DNA from: Verrucomicrobiota bacterium
Lineage (GTDB): Bacteria; Verrucomicrobiota; Kiritimatiellia; CAIVKH01
DNA: 64,000 nucleotides
NCBI GenBank assembly: GCA_024233345.1
Contig: JACKPT010000009.1
Coordinates: forward strand, 113,146 to 177,145
Reading direction: 5' to 3'
The notes beneath the pieces were generated by a model that made no database searches, was not told the DNA's origin, and worked only from the letters and a program-made list of their open reading frames with translations. The stretch's first letter is position 1. Each line of letters begins with the position of its first letter. The position numbers and the translations under genes are program-made. Positions 16,218 through 27,400 of this stretch are shown one piece after another.

Positions 16218-19200
16218 ACCGAGTCGCAACCCCATCCACTGGCTAATCCGGTTTTGTCTTGAGAACAAGCTGGTGGTGGTGCTGTTCACCGCTGGACTGA
16301 TTCTCTGGGGCCTCATGGTCGCGCCGTTTGACTGGGATCTGGCCACACTGCCGCGCAACCCGGTGCCGGTCGATGCCATTCCCGACATTGGCGAGAACCA
16401 GCAGATCGTGTTCACCGAATGGACGGGGCGATCCCCGCAGGATATTGAGGATCAGATCACCTACCCCCTGACCACGGCTCTGCTGGGGCTTCCCCAGGTC
16501 AAAACCATCCGCAGCTATTCGATGTTTGGATTCTCCTCGATCTACATCATCTTCAAGGAGGGCGCTGAGTTCTATTGGACCCGCAGCCGCATTCTGGAAA
16601 AGTTGAACAGCCTATCCCCCGACACCCTGCCTCAGGGAGTTATCCCCCAGCTTGGGCCCGACGCCACCGCGCTGGGGCAGGTTTTCTGGTACACCCTCGA
16701 AGGGTTGGATACAGAAGGAAACCCCACCGGTGGATGGGACCTCGATGAATTGCGCAGTGCGCAGGATTGGTATGTCCGCTACGCCCTGCAGGGGGTGGAC
16801 GGGGTGGCGGAAGTCGCCTCCATCGGCGGCTACATCAAGGAATATCAGATTGATGTCGATCCCGATGCACTCCGCACCTACAACATCCCACTCCACGAAG
16901 TGTTCAACGCGGTGCGAAGCAGCAACCTGGATGTGGGCGCCCGCACCATCGAAATCAATGCTGCAGAGTATGTGATCCGGGGACTGGGATTCATCAAAAG
17001 CCTTGATGACCTGCGCAAGACCGTGATCACCCAAAGGGATAACCTGCCCATCACCCTCGAACAGATCGCCACCATCGAGTTCGGTCCAGCGGCACGGCGA
17101 GGAGCCCTCGACAAGGCTGGAGCGGAGGCGGTCGGAGGTGTGGTGGTCACCCGCTACGGGGAAAATCCGCTGGCCGTCATCCAACGGGTGAAGGAAAAGA
17201 TCGCGGAGATCTCCCCCGGCCTGCCCAGAAAAACCCTCGCCAATGGCACGGTGAGCCAGGTTCAGATTGTTCCCTTCTATGATCGCACCGGACTCATCCA
17301 GGAAACGCTGGGCACCCTAGAGGAAGCGGTTACCCTGGAAATCCTGGTCACCCTCATCGTGATTGTTCTGATGGTGATGCACCTGCGCAGTGCTCTTCTC
17401 ATTTCGGGCGTGATGCCCCTCGCGGTGCTCTTTGCATTTGTGGGCATGAAGCTCTTCGGAATCAGCGCAAACATCGTCGCCCTCTCCGGTATCGCGATCG
17501 CCATTGGCACCATTGTGGACATGGGGATCGTGATGGTGGAAAATATTCTCAAACACCTCGACCGGGCGGAGCCATCCGAAAGCCGACTGGAAGTGGTATA
17601 CCGGGCCAGCACCGAGGTGGGCAGCGCGGTGCTCACCGCAGTCGCAACCACCGTCATCAGTTTTCTCCCCGTTTTCACCATGCAGGCCGCCGAGGGCAAA
17701 CTCTTCCGTCCGCTGGCCTATACCAAAACCTTTGCCTTGGTCGGTTCCATTCTCATCGTCCTCATCCTGATCCCGCCCCTCGCCCATGCCTTTATCGCGG
17801 GCCGACCACGCTCCCGCTCAGTCCGTCGACTCTCCTGGGGAGCGGTCGCCCTCGCCGGTCTATTGCTCACGATCTTCTGGCCTTCGGTTCCGGTCTGGTT
17901 GGGGTGGATCCTGATCGGGGCAGGGATCTTCAATGCCGTTTCAGACTCGATCCCGCCACGCCTTCGCACCCGGATCCTCTATGCATCGAACGCCCTCGTT
18001 GCGTTGGCGGTTTCGCTGATCCTCGCCAACACCTGGAAGCCTCTGGGGCCGGAGCACGACATCTACAATGTCCTCTTTGTCCTGCTCGCCATCGGTGGAC
18101 TCCTGCTGCCCATGATGGGTTTTGTTTGGCTCTACCCGCGAATCCTGCCGATGGTGTTGCGCAAGAAAAGTCTCTTCCTGATGGGGAGCCTGATCCTGGT
18201 GCTGTTTGGCTTTACTACATGGCGGGGCATGGATCGTCTCTTCGGTTGGCTGCCGGATGACGTGAAGCAATCTGAAACCTATAGCGCAATTGCCCATGCA
18301 CTTCCCGGACTGGGCAAGGAGTTCATGCCGCCCCTCGACGAGGGATCCTTTCTCCTGATGCCCACCACCATGCCTCACGCATCGATTGGTGAAGTAATGG
18401 ACGTGCTGAAAAAACAGGACATGGCCCTGAATGCCATTCCTGAAGTGGAGAGCGCGGTGGGCAAACTGGGACGGGTCGACAGCCCGCTCGACCCTGCCCC
18501 CATCTCGATGATTGAGACGATCATTGCCTACAAGCCAGAATTCATAACCGACAAGGACGGGCACATCCTCGCCTTTGCCTATGACAAAAAACAGGGGGTG
18601 TATCGCCGTGATGCAGAGGGAAATCTCATTCCCGATGAACATGGACGCCCCTTCCGCAATTGGCGGGAGGAGATACAAAGCCCAGACGATATCTGGGACG
18701 AGATTGTGAAGGCCGCGAAGGTGCCCGGTACCACCTCCGCCCCCAAACTCCAACCCATCGCGGCCCGCCTGGTCATGCTCCAGAGCGGCATGCGGGCTCC
18801 CATGGGCCTCAAGGTGTACGGACCTGACCTGAACACCATCGAGCAGATGGCCTTGCAGATCGAAGGCCTCTTGAAGCAGGTTCCCGCGATCAAGTCGGAC
18901 GCAGTACTCGCTGACCGCATGGTGGGTAAGCCCTATCTGGAGATTGCCATCGACCGGGATGCCATCGCCCGCTACGGAATCCGCATTCAAACCGTTCAGG
19001 ATGTGATCGAGGTGGCGATCGGGGGCAAACCCATCACCCAAACTGTGGAAGGGCGGGAACGCTATCCGGTTCGGGTGCGCCACCAGCGTGAACTGCGCGA
19101 CTCCATCGAGGCCATTGAAGCCATCCTCGTTGCCGCGCCCGACGGCACCCAGATCCCCCTGCGCGAACTGGCTCATCTCGAGTATGTGCGCGGGCCCCAG

Positions 19201-19974
19201 GTTATCAAAAGCGAAGACACCTTTCTGGTTGGCTATGTGATCTTCGACCAGCAGCCGGGGTATGCAGAGGTAGACGTGGTCGAGCAGGCGCAGCAGTTTC
19301 TGCGCGACCAAATCGCCAGCGGATATCTGGTGATTCCCCCCGGTGTCAGCTACCGCTTTACCGGAAGCTACGAGAACCAGCTTCGGGCGGAAAAACGGCT
19401 CGGCATCGTGATTCCCATCTCGCTGTTCGCCATCTTCCTGATCCTCTACTTCCAGTTCAAGAAGGTCTCGGTAACCCTGCTGGTATTTTCCGGCATCGTC
19501 TTTGCGTGGTCTGGAGGATTCATCCTGCTTTGGCTCTATGGTCAGCCATGGTTTCTGGATGTCTCCCTGTTCGGAGTCAATCTACGGGATCTATTCCAGA
19601 TCCAAACCATCCACCTCAGTGTGGCGGTCTGGGTTGGATTCCTCGCCCTGTTCGGGATCGCCACCGACGACGGGGTGATCATGGCCAGCTATCTCGAACA
19701 ACGATTCCGGGAAGCGCCACCACTCACCCGCGACGAAATTCATGAGCGCGTGGTCGAGGCCGCATCCCGCCGGGTCCGGCCCGCGATGATGACCATCGCC
19801 ACCACCATTCTCGCCCTGTTGCCCGTCCTGACCTCGACCGGGCGAGGGTCCGATGTGATGATCCCCATGGCCATCCCCACCTTCGGCGGCATGTCACTGG
19901 CCATTATAACCGTCTTCGTTGTTCCCGTGCTCTATTGCGGCATCGCCGAAATTCGCGTGAAGCTCGCCCAGTGA
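16201..19974 (+). CDS. Heavy-metal-efflux RND transporter, CusA-like
   Basis: Proton-driven inner-membrane pump, 1257 residues from the ATG at 16201 (or 1255 from 16207). Hallmarks: PVDAIPDIGENQQIVFTEW near the start, GLGFIKSLDDLRKTVI, the TM4 charge-relay segment AIAIGTIVDMGIVMVEN (closer to CusA-type Cu/Ag pumps than to CzcA), and FGIATDDGVIMASYLEQ in the second half. It is about 200 residues longer than E. coli CusA. One extra stretch at about residues 533-655 has about four additional hydrophobic helices between TM6 and TM7; another at about 780-846 is hydrophilic (DKDGHILAFAYDKKQGVY). Gene order channel-adaptor-pump completes a CusCBA-like system. Confidence 0.94.
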   Translation: MAMTTEPSRNPIHWLIRFCLENKLVVVLFTAGLILWGLMVAPFDWDLATLPRNPVPVDAIPDIGENQQIVFTEWTGRSPQDIEDQITYPLTTALLGLPQVKTIRSYSMFGFSSIYIIFKEGAEFYWTRSRILEKLNSLSPDTLPQGVIPQLGPDATALGQVFWYTLEGLDTEGNPTGGWDLDELRSAQDWYVRYALQGVDGVAEVASIGGYIKEYQIDVDPDALRTYNIPLHEVFNAVRSSNLDVGARTIEINAAEYVIRGLGFIKSLDDLRKTVITQRDNLPITLEQIATIEFGPAARRGALDKAGAEAVGGVVVTRYGENPLAVIQRVKEKIAEISPGLPRKTLANGTVSQVQIVPFYDRTGLIQETLGTLEEAVTLEILVTLIVIVLMVMHLRSALLISGVMPLAVLFAFVGMKLFGISANIVALSGIAIAIGTIVDMGIVMVENILKHLDRAEPSESRLEVVYRASTEVGSAVLTAVATTVISFLPVFTMQAAEGKLFRPLAYTKTFALVGSILIVLILIPPLAHAFIAGRPRSRSVRRLSWGAVALAGLLLTIFWPSVPVWLGWILIGAGIFNAVSDSIPPRLRTRILYASNALVALAVSLILANTWKPLGPEHDIYNVLFVLLAIGGLLLPMMGFVWLYPRILPMVLRKKSLFLMGSLILVLFGFTTWRGMDRLFGWLPDDVKQSETYSAIAHALPGLGKEFMPPLDEGSFLLMPTTMPHASIGEVMDVLKKQDMALNAIPEVESAVGKLGRVDSPLDPAPISMIETIIAYKPEFITDKDGHILAFAYDKKQGVYRRDAEGNLIPDEHGRPFRNWREEIQSPDDIWDEIVKAAKVPGTTSAPKLQPIAARLVMLQSGMRAPMGLKVYGPDLNTIEQMALQIEGLLKQVPAIKSDAVLADRMVGKPYLEIAIDRDAIARYGIRIQTVQDVIEVAIGGKPITQTVEGRERYPVRVRHQRELRDSIEAIEAILVAAPDGTQIPLRELAHLEYVRGPQVIKSEDTFLVGYVIFDQQPGYAEVDVVEQAQQFLRDQIASGYLVIPPGVSYRFTGSYENQLRAEKRLGIVIPISLFAIFLILYFQFKKVSVTLLVFSGIVFAWSGGFILLWLYGQPWFLDVSLFGVNLRDLFQIQTIHLSVAVWVGFLALFGIATDDGVIMASYLEQRFREAPPLTRDEIHERVVEAASRRVRPAMMTIATTILALLPVLTSTGRGSDVMIPMAIPTFGGMSLAIITVFVVPVLYCGIAEIRVKLAQ

Positions 19975-20877
19975 GGGCAGCAGTTGACGGGTGTACGCTG
20001 AGAAGCTCAATGGTTTGGTGACGTTCACGTGATATTGCCCCCAATATCGCATCACCCCCCGTGCGTCTTGATCGCTTCAGATCATTGCTTTGTCTTCAGA
20101 TAGATTGAAAAGTTCCGGTCGCAGTTCTCAAAACAGGAAATTGGAGTCAGTCCCTGAAGCTTGGAATTTACGATATTCAGGGACTGACCCCATTATCCCT
20201 TGGAAAATCGACGGCAAAAAGTTCCAACCCCTGGAACTTTATCAGGCGGAAATTCCAACCATTGGAAGGTGCTGGAACCCCATCCGGGCCTCATTCATAG
20301 AACGATTACGCGCAGGATTATGATTACGATTACGAGCGTCAATTGTATGGCACAATGTTGAACGCAGAGAAGTATCACACTCAACCGTGACCCTTACTCG
20401 GATACCCCTAAGCGATTTACTTATATCGATCATGAGGTCGGCGCTACGGAGTGCCCTGCAGTTGACCCAATCCAATCCCCATCCGTGCGATCCGCAAGAT
20501 CCGTGGGCAGGCAATAATTTGTCTGTCCCCGGCGCCCCCCTAACTGCCTGTCCCCTTTTCCTTGCACAGTTTCTAATCATGCTCGAAAACTCGGAAACGC
20601 GATCCCGAGCACAATATACACTGACTGACCCCTTAATTCCTTTCAACTTCTCCAAGACTCTATAGTCCAAACTCTCGGACTGAGTTGGAGCCGGTCCCTC
20701 CCCGTAACGCATCTATCGCCATGTAGTTGGGATGAGGCGGTCCTCTCGAGTGACCGCGTAGTGACGTGGAACACGACACGTACACGGCGCATCCGGGGGA
20801 GGTTGTGCGAGAGATGAATCGGGAAGGGGCCGTGTAGCATCCAGGCGCGGTGGGGTTCGGCAAATGAAGGTGCCGAG
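19975..20877. repeat. 900-base non-coding stretch with several palindromic repeats
   Basis: No frame here resembles a protein. 20146-20158 (GTCAGTCCCTGAA) pairs perfectly with 20176-20188 over a 17-base loop, with GACCCC after the right arm. 20218-20226 pairs with 20232-20240 (AAAGTTCCA/TGGAACTTT, 5-base loop). TTCCAA-CCA-TTGGAA occurs at 20253-20267. GATTACGATTAC words lie near 20320, and another TGACTGACCCC word near 20627. This looks like accumulated RAYT-type palindromes and decayed sequence between the efflux operon and the convergent beta-helix genes. Confidence 0.65.
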
Positions 20878-23800
20878 TTACGGCGAGCGGATGCTGTAGA
20901 ACCGGATGTCTTCATTCGGATTGTCCGGCACGAAAAACTGATACTCGCCGGATCCGGGGGGGCTTTCCGTGACGGGGCCGAGGTTGGACCATGCTTCGAC
21001 CGGCAGCAACATGTTGGTGGCGGTGTAGAGGGTGAAAATCGCGTTGGGGCTATTGGTAAAGGTGCCGAACCCGCCTTCGCCGACCTCGTATTCAAACACC
21101 GTCAGTTGGGCGGGGTTGGTGGAGACGATCCCGGTCAGTTCGAGGGTCAGGCCGTTGAGGATCGGGTTGCGGTCGGGGGACCCGTCAAGCGGGACGTTCT
21201 CGCCGTCGAGAACGATGTCCAGGTTGGTGTCGGCCGCGATGAATTCATAGACGACGGCGGAGCAGGAATTGCTGGGAGCCCGGCTTCCCTGGGCCGCGTA
21301 AGGGCGGAAGTCGTCGGCGATCACCATGCCATTCGCGATAACGTCAAAGATGCGTGCTGCATAGGCGCCCTGCTCGGCAAAGAGTAGTTGCAGTTTGTAC
21401 CGGCTGCCCGGCGCCAGGTTCGCGAGCGTTACCCGAACCGTGTTGGTGTAGCCGGCCCAGCGGATGGATTGGTACATGGTCTCTAGCGTGTCATCACCGG
21501 CGGAGCTGCCCAAGGACGGGGCGACCCAGCTTGCAATCTCGTTGGGGGCGATGACGGTCGCGCCGGAGACGTTGTCGGCGGTAAAGTCGGCATCGCCTGC
21601 CTGGCCGGCTGCGCCGGGGGTGCCGATATTAAGGGCATAGAGGAAGTCGCCTTCGAGGTCGAGGCCACGGGCCGCGCCATACCCGAGAACGCGCGATACG
21701 TAAGGGTTGGGAGGAATGCTGCCGGAAAATCGCGGGTCGCTGCCAGCCATGATCTCGGTGGGGTCGTTGTAGCCGTCGTTGTCGGTGTCGATAGCGAACG
21801 GACTGGTACCCGCCATGCCTTCTTCCGGGTTGCTGAGGGTGTCGGCGTCGAAGTCGCCGTCGCCGATCGAATTCTCATACGCCCCGATGTCAGGCAGGCC
21901 TCCCGCGATCCGTGGCTGCCCTCGTTGGTCGGTAACGAGTCCGGCCACGTCGGCGGCGCCATTGACTGCAGGGCTGTAGTCGAGTAGCCGGATGGTTTCG
22001 GTGGGGCCGCCGTTATCCTGAAGCGGTCCTGTGTAGGCGGGAACCGTGCTTCCCGTGTAACCCATGAGGTCGCCGTTCACCGCGTTGGTAATACCCAGTG
22101 TGCCGGTACCGTCGGAAATCAGGTTATGGCCGAGAGAGGTGAAGGTTCCGTCGTTGCTGTCGGTGTAGCTGTAAGCGTCGGGGCCGGTGGGTGCATTGTT
22201 GCCGCCGACAAGGGTATTGAGCAGGCTGAAGGAATTCCCGGTGCGCCCGACGCGCTCGATGCCGCCGCCGGTGTAGTCCGCAGTGTTGTACAGGACCGAG
22301 CAGTTCACGAGGCTAAGGGGAGATCCGTAGTGAATGATCGCGCCGCCATTGTCGGCGGTATTGAATGCCATCGTGCAGTTGGTCGCAGTCAGGGTTGCGC
22401 CGAAATTCGCGATTGCTCCGCCGTTGCCCAGGGGGCTGGTGTTGTAGGCGAAGGTGCAACGATCCAGCATCGTGACGCCGGCGTTGACGGCCATGCCCCC
22501 GCCGTAGCTGTTGGACACCGACTGATTGTTGTATACCGAGCTGTCGGCCATCCACAGGGTTCCGCCATTCTGGTAAAGTCCGCCGCCATCGAGGCCGGCG
22601 TTGCCCTGGATCGTCAGGTTCGAAATCACGGTATCGACAAACCATGCCGCGAGCCCGCCGCCGGGAGCGGAGTTGGCGGTGTTGCCGCTGATCGTGCTGT
22701 TGCCGATGGTCACGGTTCCCGCATCGGCATGGATCCCGCCGCCATAGCCTCCGGTGAAGGCCTGGTTCGACACGACCGAGCAATTCACCATGGTCAGCGC
22801 GTCGCCGTGCTGATAGATCGCGCCGCCCTGGCCACGGAAGAATCCGCCCGCCCGGTTGTTTTTGAAGATGCAGGCACTCAGCGTCAGCGTACCGTCGTTT
22901 CGTATTCCCGCACCGGAACCTGCGGCAAGATCAGATTCGTCAACGAAGCCATTGGCGATGGTCAATCCGGTGATCGTGAGGCTGGCGGCCGGCGCGACGT
23001 AGAAGACGCGGAACGTGTTGGCACCACTCACCGCAAGCCAATCAGCCCCCAAACCATTGATCCGCACATCGTTCGTGATCGCCGGCAACGGGCTCTGCAG
23101 GGCGAACACCGAGCCGAAGGCGAAGGACGTTGCAAACTCGATGTCCGGTGTTCCGCCCAGCGACATCGCATAGTTCAGCGCCTCGCGCAGGCTGGTTCCC
23201 GTGCCGTGTGACGGGTCCGTATCGCCGTCGTCTTCGTCCACCACGGTCGAGATCCGCAGCGTGGCGCGCGGCGTCACTTCGTACGCACCTGAATCCGGCG
23301 GGTTGTGGCGCGCCACGCCGCGCTGATCGGTCAGGACGGTTGGATCCGAGACTCCCGCGCCGATCGCTCCGGCGGATGGAAGCAGGGAGTAAGTGAACGT
23401 CGGCCCACCGTGATCGCCGAACGTATCAAGCCCCGCAGAGCCTGACGGGATATTGCCGTTGCCGGTCCAGCCATCCTGGCTGATGCAGTTGCGGGCCGAG
23501 AGCCCTCCGAGCGCGCGAATGCCCGCATAGGAACCCGCCGAATTGTCGGCAATGCTGCAGCTCACCAACGTCAGACTCGCCAATGACGAGCAGTCAATGG
23601 CCCCGCCCATGCTCTGCGAAAAGTTGAAGGCGAGGGTGCAGTTTGTCAGGTAGACGCCCCCACCCAAGACAATGAACGCGCCACCGCCCCGGGTAAAGCT
23701 TGTCAGGAACTTGGCGTTATTGGCAAAGGTACTCTTGCCTGCGGTGAAGGTGCCGCTATTGAAGACCGCACCGCCTCCTCCATCGCCGAACTGATTCACG

Positions 23801-24333
23801 AAGCAGCCCCGGATGGTCGTGTCCTCCAGGTGAGCCGTTCCGTCGTTATAGATGGCGCCACCGGCACCCGCCGAGTTGTTTGTCAATACGCATAGGTTCA
23901 GGAACAGGGTCCCGCTGTTATAGATGGCGCCGCCGGAACCGTCGCTGCTGTTGGCCATGACCAGGTTCGAGGCGGTGAGGCTGGCCCCGCCGGGTATGTA
24001 GAACAGGCGACCGCCGGTTATACGTGAGATTTCCACCGTCATACCCGCCGGTGCGCCAAGTCTGATCGTGCTGGAGATTGACAGGGTTCCCTGGCTCATT
24101 CCAACCGTCGCGCCGTTCAGAGTGGCGTCAAAGACGATGTCGTCGTCGCCCGCAGTATTGTTTGCTGCGGTGATGGCATCACGGAGGGTGACGGTCGGGC
24201 CGAGGGTTCCCACGATCAGGTTGGTGTCGAACCCCGCAGGGTCGTTGGTACTGTTGACCGTGATGATGGCGGCCTTCGCGGCGAATACCGATGTTAGCCC
24301 GAGTAAAACCAGCGTATAGGCGCGTCGATTCAT
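20878..24333 (-). CDS. Giant secreted beta-helix protein (two CSLREA/choice-of-anchor-Q modules)
   Basis: 1151 residues with a signal peptide (MNRRAYTLVLLGLTSVFAAKA). Module one (about 23-353) opens with ITVNSTNDPAGF...LRDAITAANN and ends PPDSGAYEV. Module two (about 361-819) opens with STVVDEDDGDTD...LREALNYA and ends LPDIGAYE. Between these lie right-handed parallel beta-helix rungs of the GGAIYNSGTLxL / NNSAGAGGAI type. Then come a thrombospondin-3-like stretch (DFDADTLSNPEEG, DTDNDGYND), a malectin-like domain (about 881-1074) and a C-terminal beta module ending FYSIRSP. The protein is presumably cell-surface or secreted, perhaps carbohydrate-binding. It follows the 1856-aa paralogue by 122 bases on the same strand. 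Confidence 0.85.
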   Translation of the reverse strand: MNRRAYTLVLLGLTSVFAAKAAIITVNSTNDPAGFDTNLIVGTLGPTVTLRDAITAANNTAGDDDIVFDATLNGATVGMSQGTLSISSTIRLGAPAGMTVEISRITGGRLFYIPGGASLTASNLVMANSSDGSGGAIYNSGTLFLNLCVLTNNSAGAGGAIYNDGTAHLEDTTIRGCFVNQFGDGGGGAVFNSGTFTAGKSTFANNAKFLTSFTRGGGAFIVLGGGVYLTNCTLAFNFSQSMGGAIDCSSLASLTLVSCSIADNSAGSYAGIRALGGLSARNCISQDGWTGNGNIPSGSAGLDTFGDHGGPTFTYSLLPSAGAIGAGVSDPTVLTDQRGVARHNPPDSGAYEVTPRATLRISTVVDEDDGDTDPSHGTGTSLREALNYAMSLGGTPDIEFATSFAFGSVFALQSPLPAITNDVRINGLGADWLAVSGANTFRVFYVAPAASLTITGLTIANGFVDESDLAAGSGAGIRNDGTLTLSACIFKNNRAGGFFRGQGGAIYQHGDALTMVNCSVVSNQAFTGGYGGGIHADAGTVTIGNSTISGNTANSAPGGGLAAWFVDTVISNLTIQGNAGLDGGGLYQNGGTLWMADSSVYNNQSVSNSYGGGMAVNAGVTMLDRCTFAYNTSPLGNGGAIANFGATLTATNCTMAFNTADNGGAIIHYGSPLSLVNCSVLYNTADYTGGGIERVGRTGNSFSLLNTLVGGNNAPTGPDAYSYTDSNDGTFTSLGHNLISDGTGTLGITNAVNGDLMGYTGSTVPAYTGPLQDNGGPTETIRLLDYSPAVNGAADVAGLVTDQRGQPRIAGGLPDIGAYENSIGDGDFDADTLSNPEEGMAGTSPFAIDTDNDGYNDPTEIMAGSDPRFSGSIPPNPYVSRVLGYGAARGLDLEGDFLYALNIGTPGAAGQAGDADFTADNVSGATVIAPNEIASWVAPSLGSSAGDDTLETMYQSIRWAGYTNTVRVTLANLAPGSRYKLQLLFAEQGAYAARIFDVIANGMVIADDFRPYAAQGSRAPSNSCSAVVYEFIAADTNLDIVLDGENVPLDGSPDRNPILNGLTLELTGIVSTNPAQLTVFEYEVGEGGFGTFTNSPNAIFTLYTATNMLLPVEAWSNLGPVTESPPGSGEYQFFVPDNPNEDIRFYSIRSP

Positions 24334-24455
24334 GTAACTGTCCCTTTCGTCAAAAGCTGACTTTTACTGTCCGGCATGTGAGTCAGCCCGTCTTTTCGGA
24401 ATTCATTATCCAGGCCCGGACCAACCGATGCCCTCGGTCGCCATGCCTGGGCAGA

Positions 24456-27400
24456 TCACGGTGACTGCACCCCGATGAAGTACCAGGTCTGGTTGGTGTC
24501 AACCGGCATGGTGAAGTTGAACTGACCCGAACCGGGCGGATCCTGCGGTACGGAACCGAGCCACTCCCAGGCGGTGATTGGCAACATCACGTTGGTCGTC
24601 GCGTAGGCGGAAAAGCTGGCCAGTGCATTGCCCGAGAAACTGATGCCGAAAGTCTGCTGTGTAGTCATCGTCATGCTCGCGTCCACGATCTCGGCAGGCG
24701 TGGAGCTGATCTGCAATTCGTAGGCGCCGATATCGACTGGCACGCCGCTGCGTGAAGCGGATCGCTGATCGGCAGCGGCCTGATTGCCGAGGAAGAGGCC
24801 GGCATCGATGGCCGGGCTTCCGGGAAGCAGCGCCATGGTGGGAGTGCGACCGCCGTTGTTGGTCAGCGGCCCCAGCTTCGGATCGGCCACGCCGACGAGG
24901 TTGTTGTTCACGCCGTTCGTCAGCCCAACCGCCTCCCCGATGCCGATCAGGTTGTATGCGCTGTCCGAAGTGACCGGCTGCGGGCCGGCAATCTGCGTCG
25001 GATTGTTATCAGGGCGACGGTTGCCGGCTACGATGGTGTCGAGCAGTTTGGTGCGACTGCCGGTGTAGTTGAATATTCCGCCGCCTCCAATCGCCCCCTG
25101 ATTATCGCTGACGGTGATGTACGACAACTCATTTGTTCCCTTGTTGGCGAGCGCGCCGCCCCAAAGGCCGGCGGTATTCCCTGCCAGCGTGGCGTTGACA
25201 AACTGGGACAGGGCATTGACCTCGGTAAATACCGCGCCGCCGGCGTTCGTCGCGGTATTTCCGGCCAGGGTCGTATAGTTTACGAACAAGTATCCTTCAT
25301 TGAGGATGGCGCCGCCGTCCGGCGCATTTCCGCCGGTCAGGGTCAGGCCGTACATACCGAATTCGCTGCCGGGAGCGATGCGGAACAAACGCATCGTTTC
25401 GGGGCCGTCACCGGTGATGGTGATCCCGGGCCGAGCGGAGGCAACAAATTTCGATCCGCTGAGCACCGCGATCGCGGAGTTCCCGCGGTTCGTATCGCCG
25501 ACGGTGGAGAGGACGATGGTCTTTCCCTCCATGGAGGCATCCATTACCGCACCACTATTGAACGTCAACGCCTCCCGCAAACTGGTGCCGGCCCCGAAGC
25601 GGGGGTCGCTCGTCGCGTTGAACTCATCGTTGGTGATGTTCACGGTCTGGCTCTCGACCAGATCCATCTCGAACGCCCCGGCATCCGGCAGCCCGCTCTT
25701 CACCCGGGCCGTTCCGCGCTGATCGGTGGCGAGGCCGAGGTTGACGCCGCGGTTGACGGCCGGAGTATTCGGAAGCAGAGCGCAGGTCGGGGTCGGTCCG
25801 CCATTGGTGGCGGAGAGGCCGCCGAGGAAGAGGTCGGGGGCGGTCAGGCCGGTGAGGTTACCGTTGACCCCGTTGGAGATGCCGGCGGTGTTGCCGGCGC
25901 CCAGCAGATTGCCGGAGCTGGCCGGGTCGAACGCTCCGCTTAACTGCACTTCGATGTTGTCGGGATTGTTACCCGCCACGATCGAGTTATGGATCGGAAC
26001 GATACAGTTGTAGAGGCGGAACGATCCCTGCGGTCCTGTATTGCCGGTCACGGTGATGTGGCTGAGAACGTTTGAAACCGCGCCGAGGCTCATGGCGCTA
26101 CCGACACCGGCCGCGGTATTGCTGACCAGGGTCGAGTTTTCGATCACGAACAGCGGTGAGCCGCCCCAGACCTGAATCGCTCCGCCCTCGGCGGTCGCTT
26201 CATTGCCGAAGAACGTACAACGCCGCACGACCAGCGATCCCAGCAGGTTCCAGACGCTGCCGCCATTGTCGCCGTACCCGCCGGTCAGGGTCAGATCCTG
26301 CAATGTCAGATGACCGCCGCTCTCCACGAGGAAGTGCCGCTTCTGGGCGGCGGCATCGACGGCTAGGGTGACCCCGGGGGCCGAAGACAAACCCTGGATC
26401 ACGACGGCATTGGTCACCCGCAGCGCACTGGCATCGCCAGCTCCGGTCCAGCCGTTGGTGAGGAGAACACTCTGTCCGGCCAGTGCGGAGGCGAAAGTAA
26501 TGGTCTGGGTGCCGGTCTGCATGGACGCATAGGCCAACGCCTCGCGCAGGCTGGTGCCGGTTCCCTGTTCCACGTCGGCGGTGCCGTCGTCCTCATCCAA
26601 CGTGGTGGAGACGATGAACGGGTCGCGCGGATAGATTTCGTAGGCCCCGACATCGGGGATGGTATGGCGCGGCTCGCCGCGCTGATCGGTGGTCACGCCC
26701 GTCGCCATTGCACCACCCTTGAAGGCCGCACTGTTGGTGGTGATCGGGAAGGTATACGTCGGGCCGCCATGGTCGCCAAAGGTGCCCAGGCCCGGGTTGT
26801 AAATCAGGTTGTGGGTGCTGTTCGTGTGCAACCCCAGGTAGGAACCATCGGTCACGATGGTGTTTTTGGCCAGCATGGAGCCGATGATGTCCGGGGCCCC
26901 GTACAACGCGGTGTTGAAGGCGATGGTGCAATGGTGGACTTCCGTGGGACCGCTGATGGACAGGGCGCCGCCGTAATAGCCGGCCGCGCTGTTGTACGCG
27001 AGCGTGGAGTTGGTCACGTAGGTCGTGCCCCCGCAGTAGATGGCCCCGCCGCCCGGCCAGTAGCCGGTATACGCCTCGGAGGTATTCGAGACGATGGTGC
27101 TTTCCCCGACCGAAAGCAGTCCGCCGTTATAGATGCCGCCGCCGCCCGACCGGGCCCCGCAGGACTGGATCGTGGTCCTTAGAACAACCGATGTCCCGTT
27201 GTTGTGAATGGCGCCGCCATAGAAGCCGTAGCCGCCGGAGAAGAAACATTCCTCCACGGTGAGTGATCCGGCAGCGTCATTGAGAAGGATCCCGCCGCCG
27301 TTGGTGTCATAGCCGATATTGCCCTCCGTCAGCCGGAGATTTCGCAGCGTCAAGTTTCCGCCATTCAGTACGCGGAAGAGGCGCATGCCGCCGGAGCCGC

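Noticed and set aside
17941..19311. 456-codon minus-strand frame across the CusA-like gene
   Set aside because: Antisense to an intact pump; Gln/His-rich translation is a reverse-frame artefact.
20242..20712. 156-codon minus-strand frame in the 900-base gap
   Set aside because: Composed of palindromic repeat sequence; no family pattern or ribosome site.
22126..23211. 361-codon plus-strand frame inside the 1151-aa beta-helix gene
   Set aside because: Repetitive Val/Gly/Ala translation that mirrors beta-helix rungs on the other strand.
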